A DNA stretch of 64,000 bases, from positions 110,615 through 174,614 of the forward strand of contig NZ_JACCBB010000002.1 of the NCBI RefSeq assembly GCF_013409345.1, written 5' to 3'. Of this stretch, positions 1-9,238 are shown piece after piece. Position 1 is the first letter of the stretch, and every line of letters begins with the position of its first letter. The notes under the pieces were generated by a model. It was not told where the DNA came from, did not search any database, and saw only the letters and a list, made by a program, of their open reading frames with translations. This DNA comes from Kineococcus aurantiacus (lineage in GTDB: Bacteria > Actinomycetota > Actinomycetes > Actinomycetales > Kineococcaceae). Both the position numbers and the translations under genes were made by a program.

Positions 1-315
1 CAGGCCGGCGTTCCACAAAGGCTCACCCAACGCTGCGATCGTGGTTCCGGCCCTCACCGTCACCCGGCGGGCTTCCACATCGATCGCGCTGATCCCACTA
101 AGGCCCGAGACGTCCAACAGGACGTCGTTCACGGGCACCAGGGGCGCGGAGGAGTGCCCACTGCCGACCGGTCCGACCGTGACCCCTCTCCGGGTCGCGT
201 CGGCGACGACCTCGCTGACCTGGTCCACGGACGTAGCGTGCACGATCACCTCGGGCTGGCAGTTCTTCGTGCCTGCCCAGTTCGTCCAGGTCGGGCTCTT
301 GGTCGTCACCGACAT
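1..315 (-). CDS. FAD-linked oxidase, D-arabinono-1,4-lactone oxidase family (partial)
   Basis: The 105 N-terminal residues are seen; the rest lies beyond the left edge. After an opening containing TNWAG come the PCMH-type FAD-binding signatures GPVGSGHSS (residues 49-57) and VTVRAGTTIAALGEPLWNAGL near the edge. The His of GSGHS is the usual covalent FAD attachment point in aldonolactone and alditol oxidases. The family oxidises sugar lactones or polyols with O2 and releases H2O2. The ATG at 315-313 is preceded by GAGGAG at good spacing. A 17-nt dyad shared with other catabolic promoters lies 54 nt upstream, so it probably belongs to the same regulon. The exact substrate cannot be told. Confidence 0.8.
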   Translation of the reverse strand, partial: MSVTTKSPTWTNWAGTKNCQPEVIVHATSVDQVSEVVADATRRGVTVGPVGSGHSSAPLVPVNDVLLDVSGLSGISAIDVEARRVTVRAGTTIAALGEPLWNAGL

Positions 316-715
316 GCGGTGCTCCTCAGTCACCGGCGACGAGTAGAGCAATCGGTGCGCAGCCGCACTTGTGCTCCCTTGAGACACGTTGGTCTACGAG
401 CACCATCGTCGAGCAGTCCGTGGTCAGGTCGGGACCAGGACGACTGGCGGTCAACGGCAGGGCGTCGACCCCCGCGCACAGGGCTGGGTGGGCGCGACCT
501 CCGCCGGAGCTCGAAGCGCCCATCGACGGTCCTGCGTGCTGCTCCACCCCTGGCAGGTGCCTGCGTAAAGCACTCGTGACACGACGGAAGGCTCGCCTGT
601 CGGCGCCCAGCGACTCATCAGCGCCTAGCATGTCCGAGTCGCAGGTCTGGCAAGGCCCGCGACAGCGACGGCCTGCGAGGGGCACGGCCGGTGACGACAG
701 CGGAGACCATGCACC
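316..715. other. Divergent intergenic region
   Basis: This 400-nt stretch separates the FAD oxidase from the first TetR gene. Apart from the 17-nt dyad at 370-386 I see no gene. Short frames here lack ribosome-binding sites and family signatures. Confidence 0.6.
370..386 (-). promoter_or_regulatory. Shared 17-nt dyad, site 1 (FAD oxidase promoter)
   Basis: TGTGCTC-CCT-TGAGACA, an imperfect inverted repeat with 7-nt halves and a 3-nt centre. Its right half is identical to that of site 17744-17760. It lies 54 nt upstream of the FAD oxidase start. Operator function is inferred from recurrence at nine starts. Confidence 0.5.
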
Positions 716-1435
716 ATGGCTGGCACGGCAACGCAGACGACGCTGGAGGCGCGCGACAGGCTCGCCCGACACCTGGCCGGGATGGGCGATCCCGGGAAGA
801 CGCCGGCGCGACGCAACATCCTCAAGGCGTTCCTGCGTCTAGCGGCCGAGCACGGCGTGTCATCGGTCACCATGCGCATGCTCGGCCGGGCCGTCGGGAT
901 CCAGGCTCCGAGCATCTACGCTCACTTCCCTCAGGGCCGTGATGAGATCGTCGTGGCCTCTCTGCGCTGGAACTTCCACGAGTTCGGCTCAGCCCTCCTC
1001 GAGGGCGTCGCGAGCGCTGTGACACCCCGGGAGCACTGGGACGCCATCGTTCGCGTGCACCTGGTGCGGCAGCTGCAGCTGCCGGAGAGCAACTTGTGGG
1101 ACCTGCTGGTTGCCACCGACCGGATGGCAGGCACCCTGCCCCCTCAGGGTCGGGCGGAGGCGAACCAGCTCATGGAGCTGCACGAGAGCATCTTGGAAGC
1201 CGCTGCTCGTGAGATGGGCGTTCGGCATCCGCGCCCACTCGTGGGCATCGTCGTGACGCTGCTGGAGGGGGCGACCCGTTGGAACGGCTGGGACGGAGAC
1301 GAAAGCCACCTGCCGGCTCTGGCCGAGCGAGCTGTGCAGCTGGCCGGTGGGTTGCTGGAACAGGCGATCACCACGGACGTCCTTGTCCCAGGTCCCGTCG
1401 TGTCGCGACAGCGCGGCATCACCTCTGCGCACTGA
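716..1435 (+). CDS. TetR-family transcriptional regulator (paralogue 1)
   Basis: 239 aa. The N-terminal HTH spans about residues 33-75, with SSVTMRMLGRAVGIQAPSIY as the helix-turn-helix core followed by AHFPQGRDEIV. The C-terminal half is the ligand-binding and dimer domain and carries LLEGATRWNGW near residue 190. Two close relatives sit in this window (3912-4715 and 56489-57208) and share the HTH and the Trp-rich segment. It is upstream of and co-directional with the APC permease at 2305. The likely role is a repressor of amino-acid or amine transport genes through the ACCTAAC-N4-GTTAGGT dyad, which is inferred. A GGAG element lies about 10 nt before the ATG. Confidence 0.85.
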   Translation: MAGTATQTTLEARDRLARHLAGMGDPGKTPARRNILKAFLRLAAEHGVSSVTMRMLGRAVGIQAPSIYAHFPQGRDEIVVASLRWNFHEFGSALLEGVASAVTPREHWDAIVRVHLVRQLQLPESNLWDLLVATDRMAGTLPPQGRAEANQLMELHESILEAAAREMGVRHPRPLVGIVVTLLEGATRWNGWDGDESHLPALAERAVQLAGGLLEQAITTDVLVPGPVVSRQRGITSAH

Positions 1436-2304
1436 TCAGCGCTCCCGGCACCCGGTCAGCCTGGATCAGCGCCCGCGTACCGCCACTACCGGATCGGTCC
1501 TTGCCACCGCTCGCAGCGTGAGGACCTGAGCTCACCGGCGCTGGCCGCGGCGTGGTCCGTCGCGAGTCGGCGGAATGCCCGGCGTTCGGCGTACCGAGGT
1601 CTGAGACGTCAAGCCGCTGAGATCACCGGTCGTCGCCTGTCAGCGACCGCGACCAGTGTCACGACGGGCCGGGTGTGGGCGTCCACGCCGCGATCACCGT
1701 CGTGAGGTCGCCACTACTGCGGTCGACGTGGGTGCCGTCGCCCCTGTGTGCTGCGGCGTCCGACACCGGTGTGCCTCAAAGGGGTCTTCGGGCGTAGCCT
1801 GCGGTGCCTTCTGCACGCGCCGAACCATCGGCCGATTCGTCCACGGTGGAGCGCGGGAGCGATGCTGCTCGTGCCCGTGTCGGGCCTCTCGATCGCCTTG
1901 TCGTGGAGACCGACTCGTCGGGTACCACGCGCCATGCCTGTGAGGAGTCTGGTGGGGTGGGCGCGGGCGGTGTGGCCAGCGGCCCGCCGTGCCTCCTGCT
2001 GTCTTTTCCACCAATCGGCGGACGCGGTCCTGTCCTGTTCGACGAATACCGGTACGGCGATCCGCAACCGCTCGTACTGTGCGGCTTCTCTGGGGTCCGC
2101 CTACGACTCCTGCGGATGGGGCATCGGCCGCGCTTGGGAGTTTTCCTCAACGTAACAACGCGGTAACCTCGTCCCGCTCCAGTCTAACTAGCGTTAGGTT
2201 TCAACCGGAAGCACCGCTCCCAGAGCCGGGAGCGGCCGGGCCGACGCACCACACGACGACCGCGGCGCGAGACCAACGATGCTCGTCCGCCGCAAGGAGG
2301 AAGC
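1436..2304. other. Long intergenic region upstream of APC permease
   Basis: About 870 nt with no convincing gene. Several frames are open on both strands but none has a recognisable domain or good start. The 3' end holds the TetR-type dyad at 2182-2199 and the permease leader. It could be decayed DNA. Confidence 0.5.
2182..2199 (+). promoter_or_regulatory. TetR-type operator, site A
   Basis: GTCTAAC-TAGC-GTTAGGT: the right arm is identical to the perfect site at 37236-37253, and the left arm has two mismatches. It is centred about 114 nt upstream of the APC permease start, between two paralogous TetR genes. Binding is inferred. Confidence 0.5.
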
Positions 2305-3807
2305 ATGAGCAACACCTCAGCCCGGCCAGTCACCGAGATCACCAGCGGTACCGCAGCCACCGAGTCCAGTCGGCTGTGCGGCAACATGGGCACGACCTCC
2401 TTGGTCCTCAGCGTCCTGGCCTTCTCAGCTCCGCTCGTCACGGTGGCCGGCTACGTCTCCTTCGCCATCGGCTTCGTCGGGCAGGCCGCTCCCCTGGCCT
2501 GGGTCGTGGCTACAGCGGTCCTGCTCATCTTCGCGGTCGGCTACACGACCATGACGCGTCACATCCCCCGACCCGGCGCGTTCTACACGTACATCTCCCT
2601 CGGCTTCGGCCGCGTGTTCGGCGTCGGCAGCGCCTACCTCGCCACCGTGTCCTACCTGGCCATCACCGCTGGCATCTACGCCTTCGCCGGGACATCACTG
2701 GGGTCCATGGTGAGCATGCTGCATGGTCCATCGGCTCCCTGGTGGGTGTGGGCTCTGGTCACCTGGGTGATCGTCACCGTGCTCGGGCACTTCAACGTCG
2801 AGCTGTCGGCGAAGGTCCTTGGCGTCGTCATGGTGTTCGAGATCGTGGTGGTGGTGATCTTCAACGTCTTTACGCTCGTCAAGGGCGGGGCCGAAGGCCT
2901 GTCGGCGGCACCCCTGTCCCCGTCGGCGTTCATCAACGGCGGGACGGGCATGGCGCTGCTCTTCGCCTTCGGCAACTTCATTGGGTTCGAGGCGACAGCA
3001 CTGTTCCGGGACGAGGTCCGCACCCCAAACAGGACCATCCCGCGCGCGACCTACATCTCGGTGGCCCTCATCGGGGTCCTCTACGCGGTCTCGGCCTACT
3101 CGTTGATCATCGCCTATGGACCGGCGGCCGCTCAGGACAGCGCGAACAGCGCGCCCGGTGACATGTTCCACGACGCGCTGTCGCTGTACGTCGCACCGGC
3201 CGTCTCACAGGTGGCTATCCTGCTGGTGACGACCTCTGCGCTGGCTTCGGTGCTGTCGGTGCACAACGTTTCGGCGCGCTACCTGTTCAACCTCGGTGCG
3301 GACCGTGCCCTCCCCCACGCGTTGGCCGCGGTGCACACCCGGCACAAGTCCCCCCACCGAGCCTCGCTGGTCGCCGCGATCATCGTCTTGCTCATGGTCT
3401 CGCCCTTCGCGCTCGCCTCCAGCGACCCCGGCTTCCTGCAAGGCACTGGCAGCGGGATCGGCACGGCCGGGGTGCTCATCCTCATGGCGATGGTGAGCCT
3501 CGCGGTCGTGGCCTACTTCGCCCGTCGGGGCCGTCCGGCCGGCGAGTCGCGCTGGAACGTCCTGGTGGCTCCGATCCTGGCCTTCCTCGGGCTGGCAGCG
3601 GTCGTCGTCTTCGCCATCGCACGCTTCGACCTGCTGGTGGGCGGGGCTCCGGGCGAGAACCTGTGGATGCTGCTGGTACTGCTGGCCTTCGTGGCCCTGG
3701 GCTGTGCCGTGGCGCTGTACTACCGCGTCAAGCGTCCGGACCTGTACGCCCGCCTGGGCCGGCACGCCGACAGCGACCCGATCGAAGCCGAACTCGTCGA
3801 CCAGTGA
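2305..3807 (+). CDS. APC superfamily amino acid permease
   Basis: 500 aa integral membrane protein with about 12 hydrophobic segments. The first segment (residues 35-60) carries the APC-type SAPL...AGY pattern. The conserved FIGFEATALFRDE...NRTIPRATY stretch, near residue 235, is typical of amino acid/polyamine permeases. An AAGGAGG ribosome-binding site precedes the ATG. The gene is flanked by two paralogous TetR genes and a TetR-type dyad lies upstream, so it is probably repressed by one of them. A second APC permease with the same FIGFE...RDE...TIPRATY signature is at 59123-60598. The substrate is unknown; the neighbouring glutamate dehydrogenase suggests an amino acid or amine. Confidence 0.9.
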   Translation: MSNTSARPVTEITSGTAATESSRLCGNMGTTSLVLSVLAFSAPLVTVAGYVSFAIGFVGQAAPLAWVVATAVLLIFAVGYTTMTRHIPRPGAFYTYISLGFGRVFGVGSAYLATVSYLAITAGIYAFAGTSLGSMVSMLHGPSAPWWVWALVTWVIVTVLGHFNVELSAKVLGVVMVFEIVVVVIFNVFTLVKGGAEGLSAAPLSPSAFINGGTGMALLFAFGNFIGFEATALFRDEVRTPNRTIPRATYISVALIGVLYAVSAYSLIIAYGPAAAQDSANSAPGDMFHDALSLYVAPAVSQVAILLVTTSALASVLSVHNVSARYLFNLGADRALPHALAAVHTRHKSPHRASLVAAIIVLLMVSPFALASSDPGFLQGTGSGIGTAGVLILMAMVSLAVVAYFARRGRPAGESRWNVLVAPILAFLGLAAVVVFAIARFDLLVGGAPGENLWMLLVLLAFVALGCAVALYYRVKRPDLYARLGRHADSDPIEAELVDQ

Positions 3808-3835
3808 GCTGAACACGGCAGCTGAGGAGGCAGCC

Positions 3836-3857
3836 CCTCCTGGACACTGTCCGGAGG
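3836..3857. terminator. Hairpin between convergent genes
   Basis: CCTCC/GGAGG and GGAC/GTCC arms pair around a 3-nt loop with a single T bulge. It lies 29 nt past the permease stop and before the end of the convergent TetR gene. No T tract follows, so it is a probable GC-type terminator only. Confidence 0.45.
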
Positions 3858-3911
3858 AGCCGCCCCTCATCGAGCGGCGCCCTGCGGCTGGCGGTGGTCT
3901 CCCTAGCGGTG

Positions 3912-4715
3912 TCAGTGCCCGTTCGAACGCGCCTGTGCCAGCACCCAGCCGCAGACGGCCACCGCCCGGTCCTCCAAGTGCTTCAGGTCCTCAGGCGCAC
4001 CGGACCAGTCGTTCCAACGCCCCGCGCCTTCCAGCAGCGTCAGGACGAGCCGGACGAGAGAGCTGGGGTCAGGGACGCCGAGCTGGACCACGACGGCCGT
4101 GAGCAGGTCCTCGTAGCAGGCGACGTGCCCCTGTGCCGTGGCCCGGGCGGCATCGGGCAGCCCACCCACCTGCGCGTCGGTTGCCACGATGAGGTCCCAC
4201 AGATCGCTTTCAGGGAGGGCGAGCTGGCGGCGCAGGTGGATGCGCACGAGCGTCTCCCAGGCGTCATCGGCCGTGGTGGCGCCGGCCAGGGAGGACAAGA
4301 CCGCTCGGGCGAAGCGGTGGGCGGACCAGCTCAGAGACTGGATGACCACTTCGCGTCGGCCTCCGGGGAAGTGCGCGTAGAGGCTAGGCGCCTTGACCGA
4401 CATCGCCTGCCCGAGCATCCGCATGGTCACCGAGGACCATCCGTGCCGAGCCGCCAGTCCTAGGAACGTCTCCAAGATCGCCAGCTTCATCGGCGACAGG
4501 TCCGTCCAGTCGGTCCTGCTGGTGTGCGCGTCCCAGCGCTGACAGGCTTCCTGCACCGCAGTGCTCAGCGTGGATCCAGCACCGGGTCCACCCGGGAGGG
4601 ACGCCCTCAGGTCGATCACGGCCGGGGCGCTCGACGGGTCGGGCACCCAGGTTGCGCCCGGGGCAGCAGCGGCGGGACCGGCCCGCCCGTTCTCGGCATG
4701 CACCTGCGTCACCAT
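3912..4715 (-). CDS. TetR-family transcriptional regulator (paralogue 2)
   Basis: 267 aa. The HTH core is SSVTMRMLGQAMSVKAPSLY at residues 94-113, followed by AHFPGGRREVV. The C-terminal domain carries LLEGAGRWNDW, matching the Trp-rich segment of paralogue 1. An extra 60-70 residue Ala/Pro/Gly-rich N-terminal extension precedes the DNA-binding domain and is absent from the other two copies. GGAGGAGG precedes the ATG. A dyad with one arm mismatch sits 44-61 nt upstream of the start (4759-4776), which fits autoregulation. The gene is convergent with the APC permease it may control. Confidence 0.85.
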   Translation of the reverse strand: MVTQVHAENGRAGPAAAAPGATWVPDPSSAPAVIDLRASLPGGPGAGSTLSTAVQEACQRWDAHTSRTDWTDLSPMKLAILETFLGLAARHGWSSVTMRMLGQAMSVKAPSLYAHFPGGRREVVIQSLSWSAHRFARAVLSSLAGATTADDAWETLVRIHLRRQLALPESDLWDLIVATDAQVGGLPDAARATAQGHVACYEDLLTAVVVQLGVPDPSSLVRLVLTLLEGAGRWNDWSGAPEDLKHLEDRAVAVCGWVLAQARSNGH

Positions 4716-4758
4716 CGACCTCCTCCGCCCCGGGTCACACGACTCGGTGCACCTCTAC

Positions 4759-4776
4759 ACCAAACGGACGTTAGGT
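4759..4776 (-). promoter_or_regulatory. TetR-type operator, site B
   Basis: ACCAAAC-GGAC-GTTAGGT: one mismatch from the perfect 7-4-7 inverted repeat at 37236-37253. It lies just upstream of TetR paralogue 2 and so may be an autoregulatory site. Confidence 0.55.
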
Positions 4777-4834
4777 CATTTCCTCAATAGTGGCTCCGCG
4801 GGGTGATGCAGATCACCAAGGGTGGGTCGTCGGC

Positions 4835-6121
4835 TCACGGGTACAACCCGCGCAGACGGTGCGCCTCCGCCACCCGGCCGACGGCGAGCGCCGTGGCGGC
4901 AGCGCGCAGGCTCAAGCGGCGGTCTGCGGCGAAGCGAACCACCTGCTCCCACGCCGAGAGCATGCGTGCTTCCAGGCGCGACTCCACCTCGTCGGCGCTC
5001 CACCAGTAGGTCTGGTTCGACTGGACCCACTCGAAGTACGACACGATCACGCCACCTGCGTTGGCCAGGATGTCGGGGACGACGAGGACGCCGTGGTCGG
5101 CGAGGACTTGATCAGCCGCCGTCGTCGTGGGCCCGTTCGCACCTTCGACCACCACGCGGGCCTGCACTCGGTGGGCGTTGCCCTCGTGGATCGCCCCCTC
5201 CAGGGCCGCCGGCACCAGCAGCTCCACGTCGAGCTCGAGCAGCGCCTCGCGTTCCAGCTCGTCCGAGCCCGGGGCACCGACCACGCTGCCGGTGACGTCC
5301 AGGTGCCGAACGACCGCGGCGATGTCGAGGCCGCCGTCGTGGTGCACCGCCCCGTACTGGTCGCTCACAGCGATGACGCGCAGCCCCGCCTCGGCGAGGA
5401 AGCGTGCTGCGTCACGGCCCACCTTCCCCATGCCTTGGACCGCGACTCGAGCACCCCGTCGCGCGATGCCGGCGTGCTGCAGGGCAGCGAGCGCAATGTG
5501 GGTCACGCCGCGGCTGGTGGCGGACGCGCGTCCCAGGGACCCCCCGAGCTCCAGCGGCTTGCCGGTGACCACGCCAGGGACCGTGTACCCCGAGTTCACC
5601 GAGTAGGTATCCATGATCCAGGCCATGGTGCTCTCGTCGGTCCCCACGTCGGGGGCAGGGATGTCGCGCTCAGGGCCGATGACGGGCAGGATCTCACTGG
5701 TGTACCGCCGCGTCAGGCGTTCCAGCTCGGCGCGGGAGTGGTCACGGGGTTGGATCGCGATACCGCCTTTGGCCCCACCGTAGGGGACGTCGAGCAGCGC
5801 CGACTTCCACGTCATCCACATCGCCAGCGCACGTACCTCGTCCAGGTCCACCGTCGGGGCGTACCGCAGCCCGCCCTTGGCCGGGCCGCGGGAGAAGTTG
5901 TGCTGCACCCGGTGGCCGATGTACAGCTCCACATCGCCGTTGTCCAGCCGTAGGGGAACGCTAACGGTCACTTCCCGCCGCGGGTGTGCCAGCAGCCGGT
6001 AAGTGCCCTCGGACAGACCCAGGTGCGACACGGCCTCGGCAAGCTGTCGGCGTGCGTCCTCCAGCGGAGCGGCACGCACCGGCGCGGGGGGCGTCCTGAG
6101 GATGTTGGTGTCAGTGCTCAC
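4835..6121 (-). CDS. Glu/Leu/Phe/Val dehydrogenase (glutamate dehydrogenase)
   Basis: 428 aa from the GTG at 6121. It catalyses NAD(P)-linked oxidative deamination of glutamate to 2-oxoglutarate, or the reverse. GPAKGGLRY (79-87) and PYGGAKGG (113-120, catalytic Lys118) are the substrate-site motifs of the family. A Rossmann fold with QGMGKVG follows near residue 225. Length and motifs fit a typical glutamate dehydrogenase rather than a leucine dehydrogenase. The GTG is preceded by AAGGA and overlaps the end of the upstream D-2-hydroxyglutarate dehydrogenase gene by 11 nt, so the two are probably translationally coupled. A longer reading from 6226 only translates the neighbour's end. Confidence 0.9.
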   Translation of the reverse strand: MSTDTNILRTPPAPVRAAPLEDARRQLAEAVSHLGLSEGTYRLLAHPRREVTVSVPLRLDNGDVELYIGHRVQHNFSRGPAKGGLRYAPTVDLDEVRALAMWMTWKSALLDVPYGGAKGGIAIQPRDHSRAELERLTRRYTSEILPVIGPERDIPAPDVGTDESTMAWIMDTYSVNSGYTVPGVVTGKPLELGGSLGRASATSRGVTHIALAALQHAGIARRGARVAVQGMGKVGRDAARFLAEAGLRVIAVSDQYGAVHHDGGLDIAAVVRHLDVTGSVVGAPGSDELEREALLELDVELLVPAALEGAIHEGNAHRVQARVVVEGANGPTTTAADQVLADHGVLVVPDILANAGGVIVSYFEWVQSNQTYWWSADEVESRLEARMLSAWEQVVRFAADRRLSLRAAATALAVGRVAEAHRLRGLYP

Positions 6122-9113
6122 GGTCAGGTCCTTCTGCGGTCGGTCGTGGTCGTTGGGTGGCGGGGCTGGCTTCCGCATCGGGAGACGGTGCGGGGTCGAG
6201 CATCGACGCCAGGTGACTACTGCCACGGAGTGCGTCGATCTGGCTTACCTGCATGGCGCAGCTGAAACCGTCGGTGAGTACTGGTGCCTCGGCTGCGCTG
6301 GACAGGGCCGGCGCGATCGAGTGTGCGGCCACCTGCATGGACGTGTCGAAGTGCTCGGCCTCGAACCCGAAGTTCCCGGCGACACCGCAGCAGGAGGAGG
6401 AGGTGGTCACGTCCGCGACCCCCCACGTCGCCAGGACCCGGCGCTGGGCTTCGGAGCCGAAGACGGCGTGCTCGTGGCAGTGCACCTGCAGCACGGCACG
6501 CTGCGGCGGTGTCGCGCTCGGTCGCCAGCCTCGGGCCAGTGCCTCGTCCACGGCGGTGGCGAAGGACCGCACGCGGGCGGCCACCCGCTGCGCGGCCTCG
6601 CCCCCGACGAGCTTGGGCGCCTCATCACGGATCGTGGCCGCGCAGCTGGGCTCGAGCACCACGATGGGACGGTCGGTTCCGTCGTCGAAGCGTTCGACCA
6701 GCCGCCGCAACCGGCGCCTGGCGCCGTCGCGCTGCCCCGTGGAGATCCAGGTCAGTCCGCAGCAGGCCTCGGGGGTGCATCCCACGGACGCTCCCGTCTC
6801 CTCCAGGACCCTGGCCGCAGCGGGGATGACTTCTGGACGGAAGGCGCGGGTGAAGCTGTCGGCGAAGACGAGCACCTCGGCGTGGTCGTTGAAGTCGGCT
6901 TCGCGGAGGTGCCGCCGCCTCACTCGGGCGGGGACGAAGGCGGGTAGGCGGCGCCGGGAGCTGATGCCCAGCCGCTCCCCCAGCCGGCGTGCCAGGGGCA
7001 CCCGTGCCCCGACGTTGGCCAGCGGCGCAATCTGGGTCAACAGCGGCAGCCACCGCGGGAGCCAGCCGATCGTGTAGTGCGTGAAGGGTCGCAGCCGGCC
7101 GCGGTAGTGCTCATCGATCAATTGCGACTTCGCCTCGGCGATGTCCACGCCGGTCGGGCAGTCGCTCGAGCACGCCTTGCAGGACAGACACAGATCGAGC
7201 GCCTCCCGCACTTGTGGCGTCGACCACCCGCCCAGGTTGCTCCCCTGGGTGCGAGTCAGCTCCTGCAGGACGCGTGCCCTGCCCCGGGTGGAGTCCTTCT
7301 CATCCTTCGTGGCCCGGTAGCTGGGGCACATGAACCCGCCGGAGGTGGCTCGGCACCGTCCTACCCCGATGCAGGCGTGGCTACTGCCTGCGAACGCGGC
7401 CGCCGACAGCTCGCCGCGAACGGGCAGCTCAGATCCCACCTCGACGATCTTGCCGCCCAGCTGCCCTGAGCTTCCTGCACCTCGGGGGTGGTCGGCCTCG
7501 GGCAGTCCGTGCAGCGCCAGGTCGGCCGAGAAGGAGACCGGGTCGACGATGATGCCGGGGTTCAGCGTGCCTTGCGGGTCCCAGAGCCGCTTGAACTCTC
7601 CGAACAGGTCGATCACCTCAGGCGAGTACATGATGTCCAGCAACTGGCTGCGTGCCCGCCCGTCACCGTGCTCACCGGACAACGAGCCTCCGTGCGCCAC
7701 GACCAGCGCGGCGGCCCGCTGGGTGAACTGCTCGAACGTTGCGCGGCCGGCTTGGCTGCGCAGGTCGAAGTCGAGTCGCATGTGCACGCAACCAGCTCCG
7801 AAGTGACCGTAGGTGAAGGCGGTGTACCCGTGCTCGCTTACGAGGGTGAGCAGCGCGGCGAGGTAGTCGGCCAGTCGCTCGGGAGCCACCGCCGAGTCCT
7901 CCCAGCCGGGCCAGGTCTGTACCCCGTCCACGCGGCGTGAGGACAGTCCTGCTCCGTCCTCGCGCACGCGCCACAGTTTGGCCCGCTCTTGAGGGGCGGT
8001 GACGATCGTGTGGTCGAGGACGCGGCCATCGCGGCGCAGCACTTCCAGCAGGCGCTCGCACTCGGCCGCAGCCACGGCGATGGTGTCGGCCGAGAACTCG
8101 ACCATGAGGTACGCATTGCCTCGCGGCAGGGAGTCGACGCTGTCCGCACCGCGCCGGTGTCGCATGATCTCCACGATCGAGGAGTCCAGCCCCTCGATCG
8201 CCGTGGGGCTGGTCGCGAGGATGGACATCACGTCCCGTGCCGACTCGACGGTGTCTTCGTAGCCGAGGCACAGCAGCGCGGTCGTGCGGGGTCTGGGTAC
8301 GAGAGCGACGCGGGCACGGACGAGCACCGCGCACGTGCCCTCGCTACCGGCGAGGGCGCGTGCGAGGTGGAAGCCGTTCTCCGGCAGCAGCTCGCCCAGG
8401 TGGTACCCGGACACCTGGCGCGGGATGGTCTGCAGTTCCTGTCGGATCGTCGCGAGGTTGTCGCGCGCCAGCTGCCGCAGGTCGGTCTCCAGTTGGGCTG
8501 CTCGCTGGACCGAGGTGACGTCGGACGGGTCGACGGCGCGGATCGTGCCGCGACCCGCGCGCAGGTGGGCGCCGTCGGCGGTCACGAGCTCGACTTCGAG
8601 GACGTGCTGGGTCATCCGGCCGTAGGCCACCGAGTGGTTGCCGCAAGCGTCGTTGCCGATCGAGCCGCCGATCGTCGCTCGGGACAGGGACGACGGGTCG
8701 GGCGCGAAGGTCGACTTGCCGCCTGATACCTGTTCGACGGCGTTGCGCAGCTCTCCGAGTACGACTCCGGCGTCTACCCAGACCGTCTGCGTCTCGGCGT
8801 CGACCTCGTCCGTGGTCGTCATCCACCGGGACAGGTCGAGCACGACGCCTTCGCCCACGGCGTTGCCAGCCATCGAGGTACCACCCCCGCGGGCGACCAC
8901 GGGTACGCCGGTGTCTGCACATGCCCGGACCACCTCGCGCACCTCCTCCACGGTGCGCGGGAATGCCACCGCCGCCGGGCTGACCCGGTAGTTCGAAGCA
9001 TCGTAGGAGTACTCCCAGAGCCGTCGGGAGGAATCGTCGACCTCGATGCTCCGAAGTCTCAGCGCCTCGACGAGCCCGCCGAGGTCAGCTGCGGTTCCAG
9101 TGGTGATCGGCAT
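6111..9113 (-). CDS. FAD/4Fe-4S D-2-hydroxyacid (D-2-hydroxyglutarate type) dehydrogenase
   Basis: 1000 aa fusion. The N-terminal half is a PCMH-type FAD domain with VVARGGGTSMAGNAVG and GGSIGNDACGNHSVAYGRMT, followed by the FAD-oxidase C domain ending near HGGSLSGEHGDGRARS. The C-terminal half carries a ferredoxin-like LCLSCKACSSDCPTGVD cluster and two CCG-type motifs (EACCGLTW and SSCCGVAGNFG). This architecture matches YdiJ/D2HGDH-type enzymes that oxidise D-2-hydroxyglutarate or related acids and pass electrons to a quinone or flavoprotein. The ATG at 9113 has GGAGAG upstream; a longer frame to 9188 lacks support. It is coupled to glutamate dehydrogenase downstream, and 2-oxoglutarate links the two. 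A shared 17-nt dyad lies 59 nt upstream. Confidence 0.87.
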   Translation of the reverse strand: MPITTGTAADLGGLVEALRLRSIEVDDSSRRLWEYSYDASNYRVSPAAVAFPRTVEEVREVVRACADTGVPVVARGGGTSMAGNAVGEGVVLDLSRWMTTTDEVDAETQTVWVDAGVVLGELRNAVEQVSGGKSTFAPDPSSLSRATIGGSIGNDACGNHSVAYGRMTQHVLEVELVTADGAHLRAGRGTIRAVDPSDVTSVQRAAQLETDLRQLARDNLATIRQELQTIPRQVSGYHLGELLPENGFHLARALAGSEGTCAVLVRARVALVPRPRTTALLCLGYEDTVESARDVMSILATSPTAIEGLDSSIVEIMRHRRGADSVDSLPRGNAYLMVEFSADTIAVAAAECERLLEVLRRDGRVLDHTIVTAPQERAKLWRVREDGAGLSSRRVDGVQTWPGWEDSAVAPERLADYLAALLTLVSEHGYTAFTYGHFGAGCVHMRLDFDLRSQAGRATFEQFTQRAAALVVAHGGSLSGEHGDGRARSQLLDIMYSPEVIDLFGEFKRLWDPQGTLNPGIIVDPVSFSADLALHGLPEADHPRGAGSSGQLGGKIVEVGSELPVRGELSAAAFAGSSHACIGVGRCRATSGGFMCPSYRATKDEKDSTRGRARVLQELTRTQGSNLGGWSTPQVREALDLCLSCKACSSDCPTGVDIAEAKSQLIDEHYRGRLRPFTHYTIGWLPRWLPLLTQIAPLANVGARVPLARRLGERLGISSRRRLPAFVPARVRRRHLREADFNDHAEVLVFADSFTRAFRPEVIPAAARVLEETGASVGCTPEACCGLTWISTGQRDGARRRLRRLVERFDDGTDRPIVVLEPSCAATIRDEAPKLVGGEAAQRVAARVRSFATAVDEALARGWRPSATPPQRAVLQVHCHEHAVFGSEAQRRVLATWGVADVTTSSSCCGVAGNFGFEAEHFDTSMQVAAHSIAPALSSAAEAPVLTDGFSCAMQVSQIDALRGSSHLASMLDPAPSPDAEASPATQRPRPTAEGPDREH

Positions 9114-9172
9114 CTCGTGCTCTCCATTCCGGTGGACCGCCGACAGCCTACGAACGGCGATCACCGGTTGGC

Positions 9173-9189
9173 TGTCCCACATCGACACG
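9173..9189 (-). promoter_or_regulatory. Shared 17-nt dyad, site 2 (D2HGDH-GDH promoter)
   Basis: TGTCCCA-CAT-CGACACG, 59 nt upstream of the D2HGDH start. It matches sites at 25163-25179 and 28082-28098 closely. Operator role inferred. Confidence 0.55.
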
Positions 9190-9193
9190 TCCG

Positions 9194-9223
9194 CCGGGCA
9201 GCGACCGCGCGGTCGCTGCCCGG
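9194..9223 (-). terminator. 30-nt perfect palindrome, terminator of the sugar ABC operon
   Basis: Arms CCGGGCAGCGACC and GGTCGCTGCCCGG flank a GCGC centre. It lies 15 nt past the stop of the substrate-binding gene. No T tract follows; very stable GC hairpins of this sort are common terminators in high-GC actinobacteria. Confidence 0.65.
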
Positions 9224-9238
9224 AGGTCGGTGACGGCG

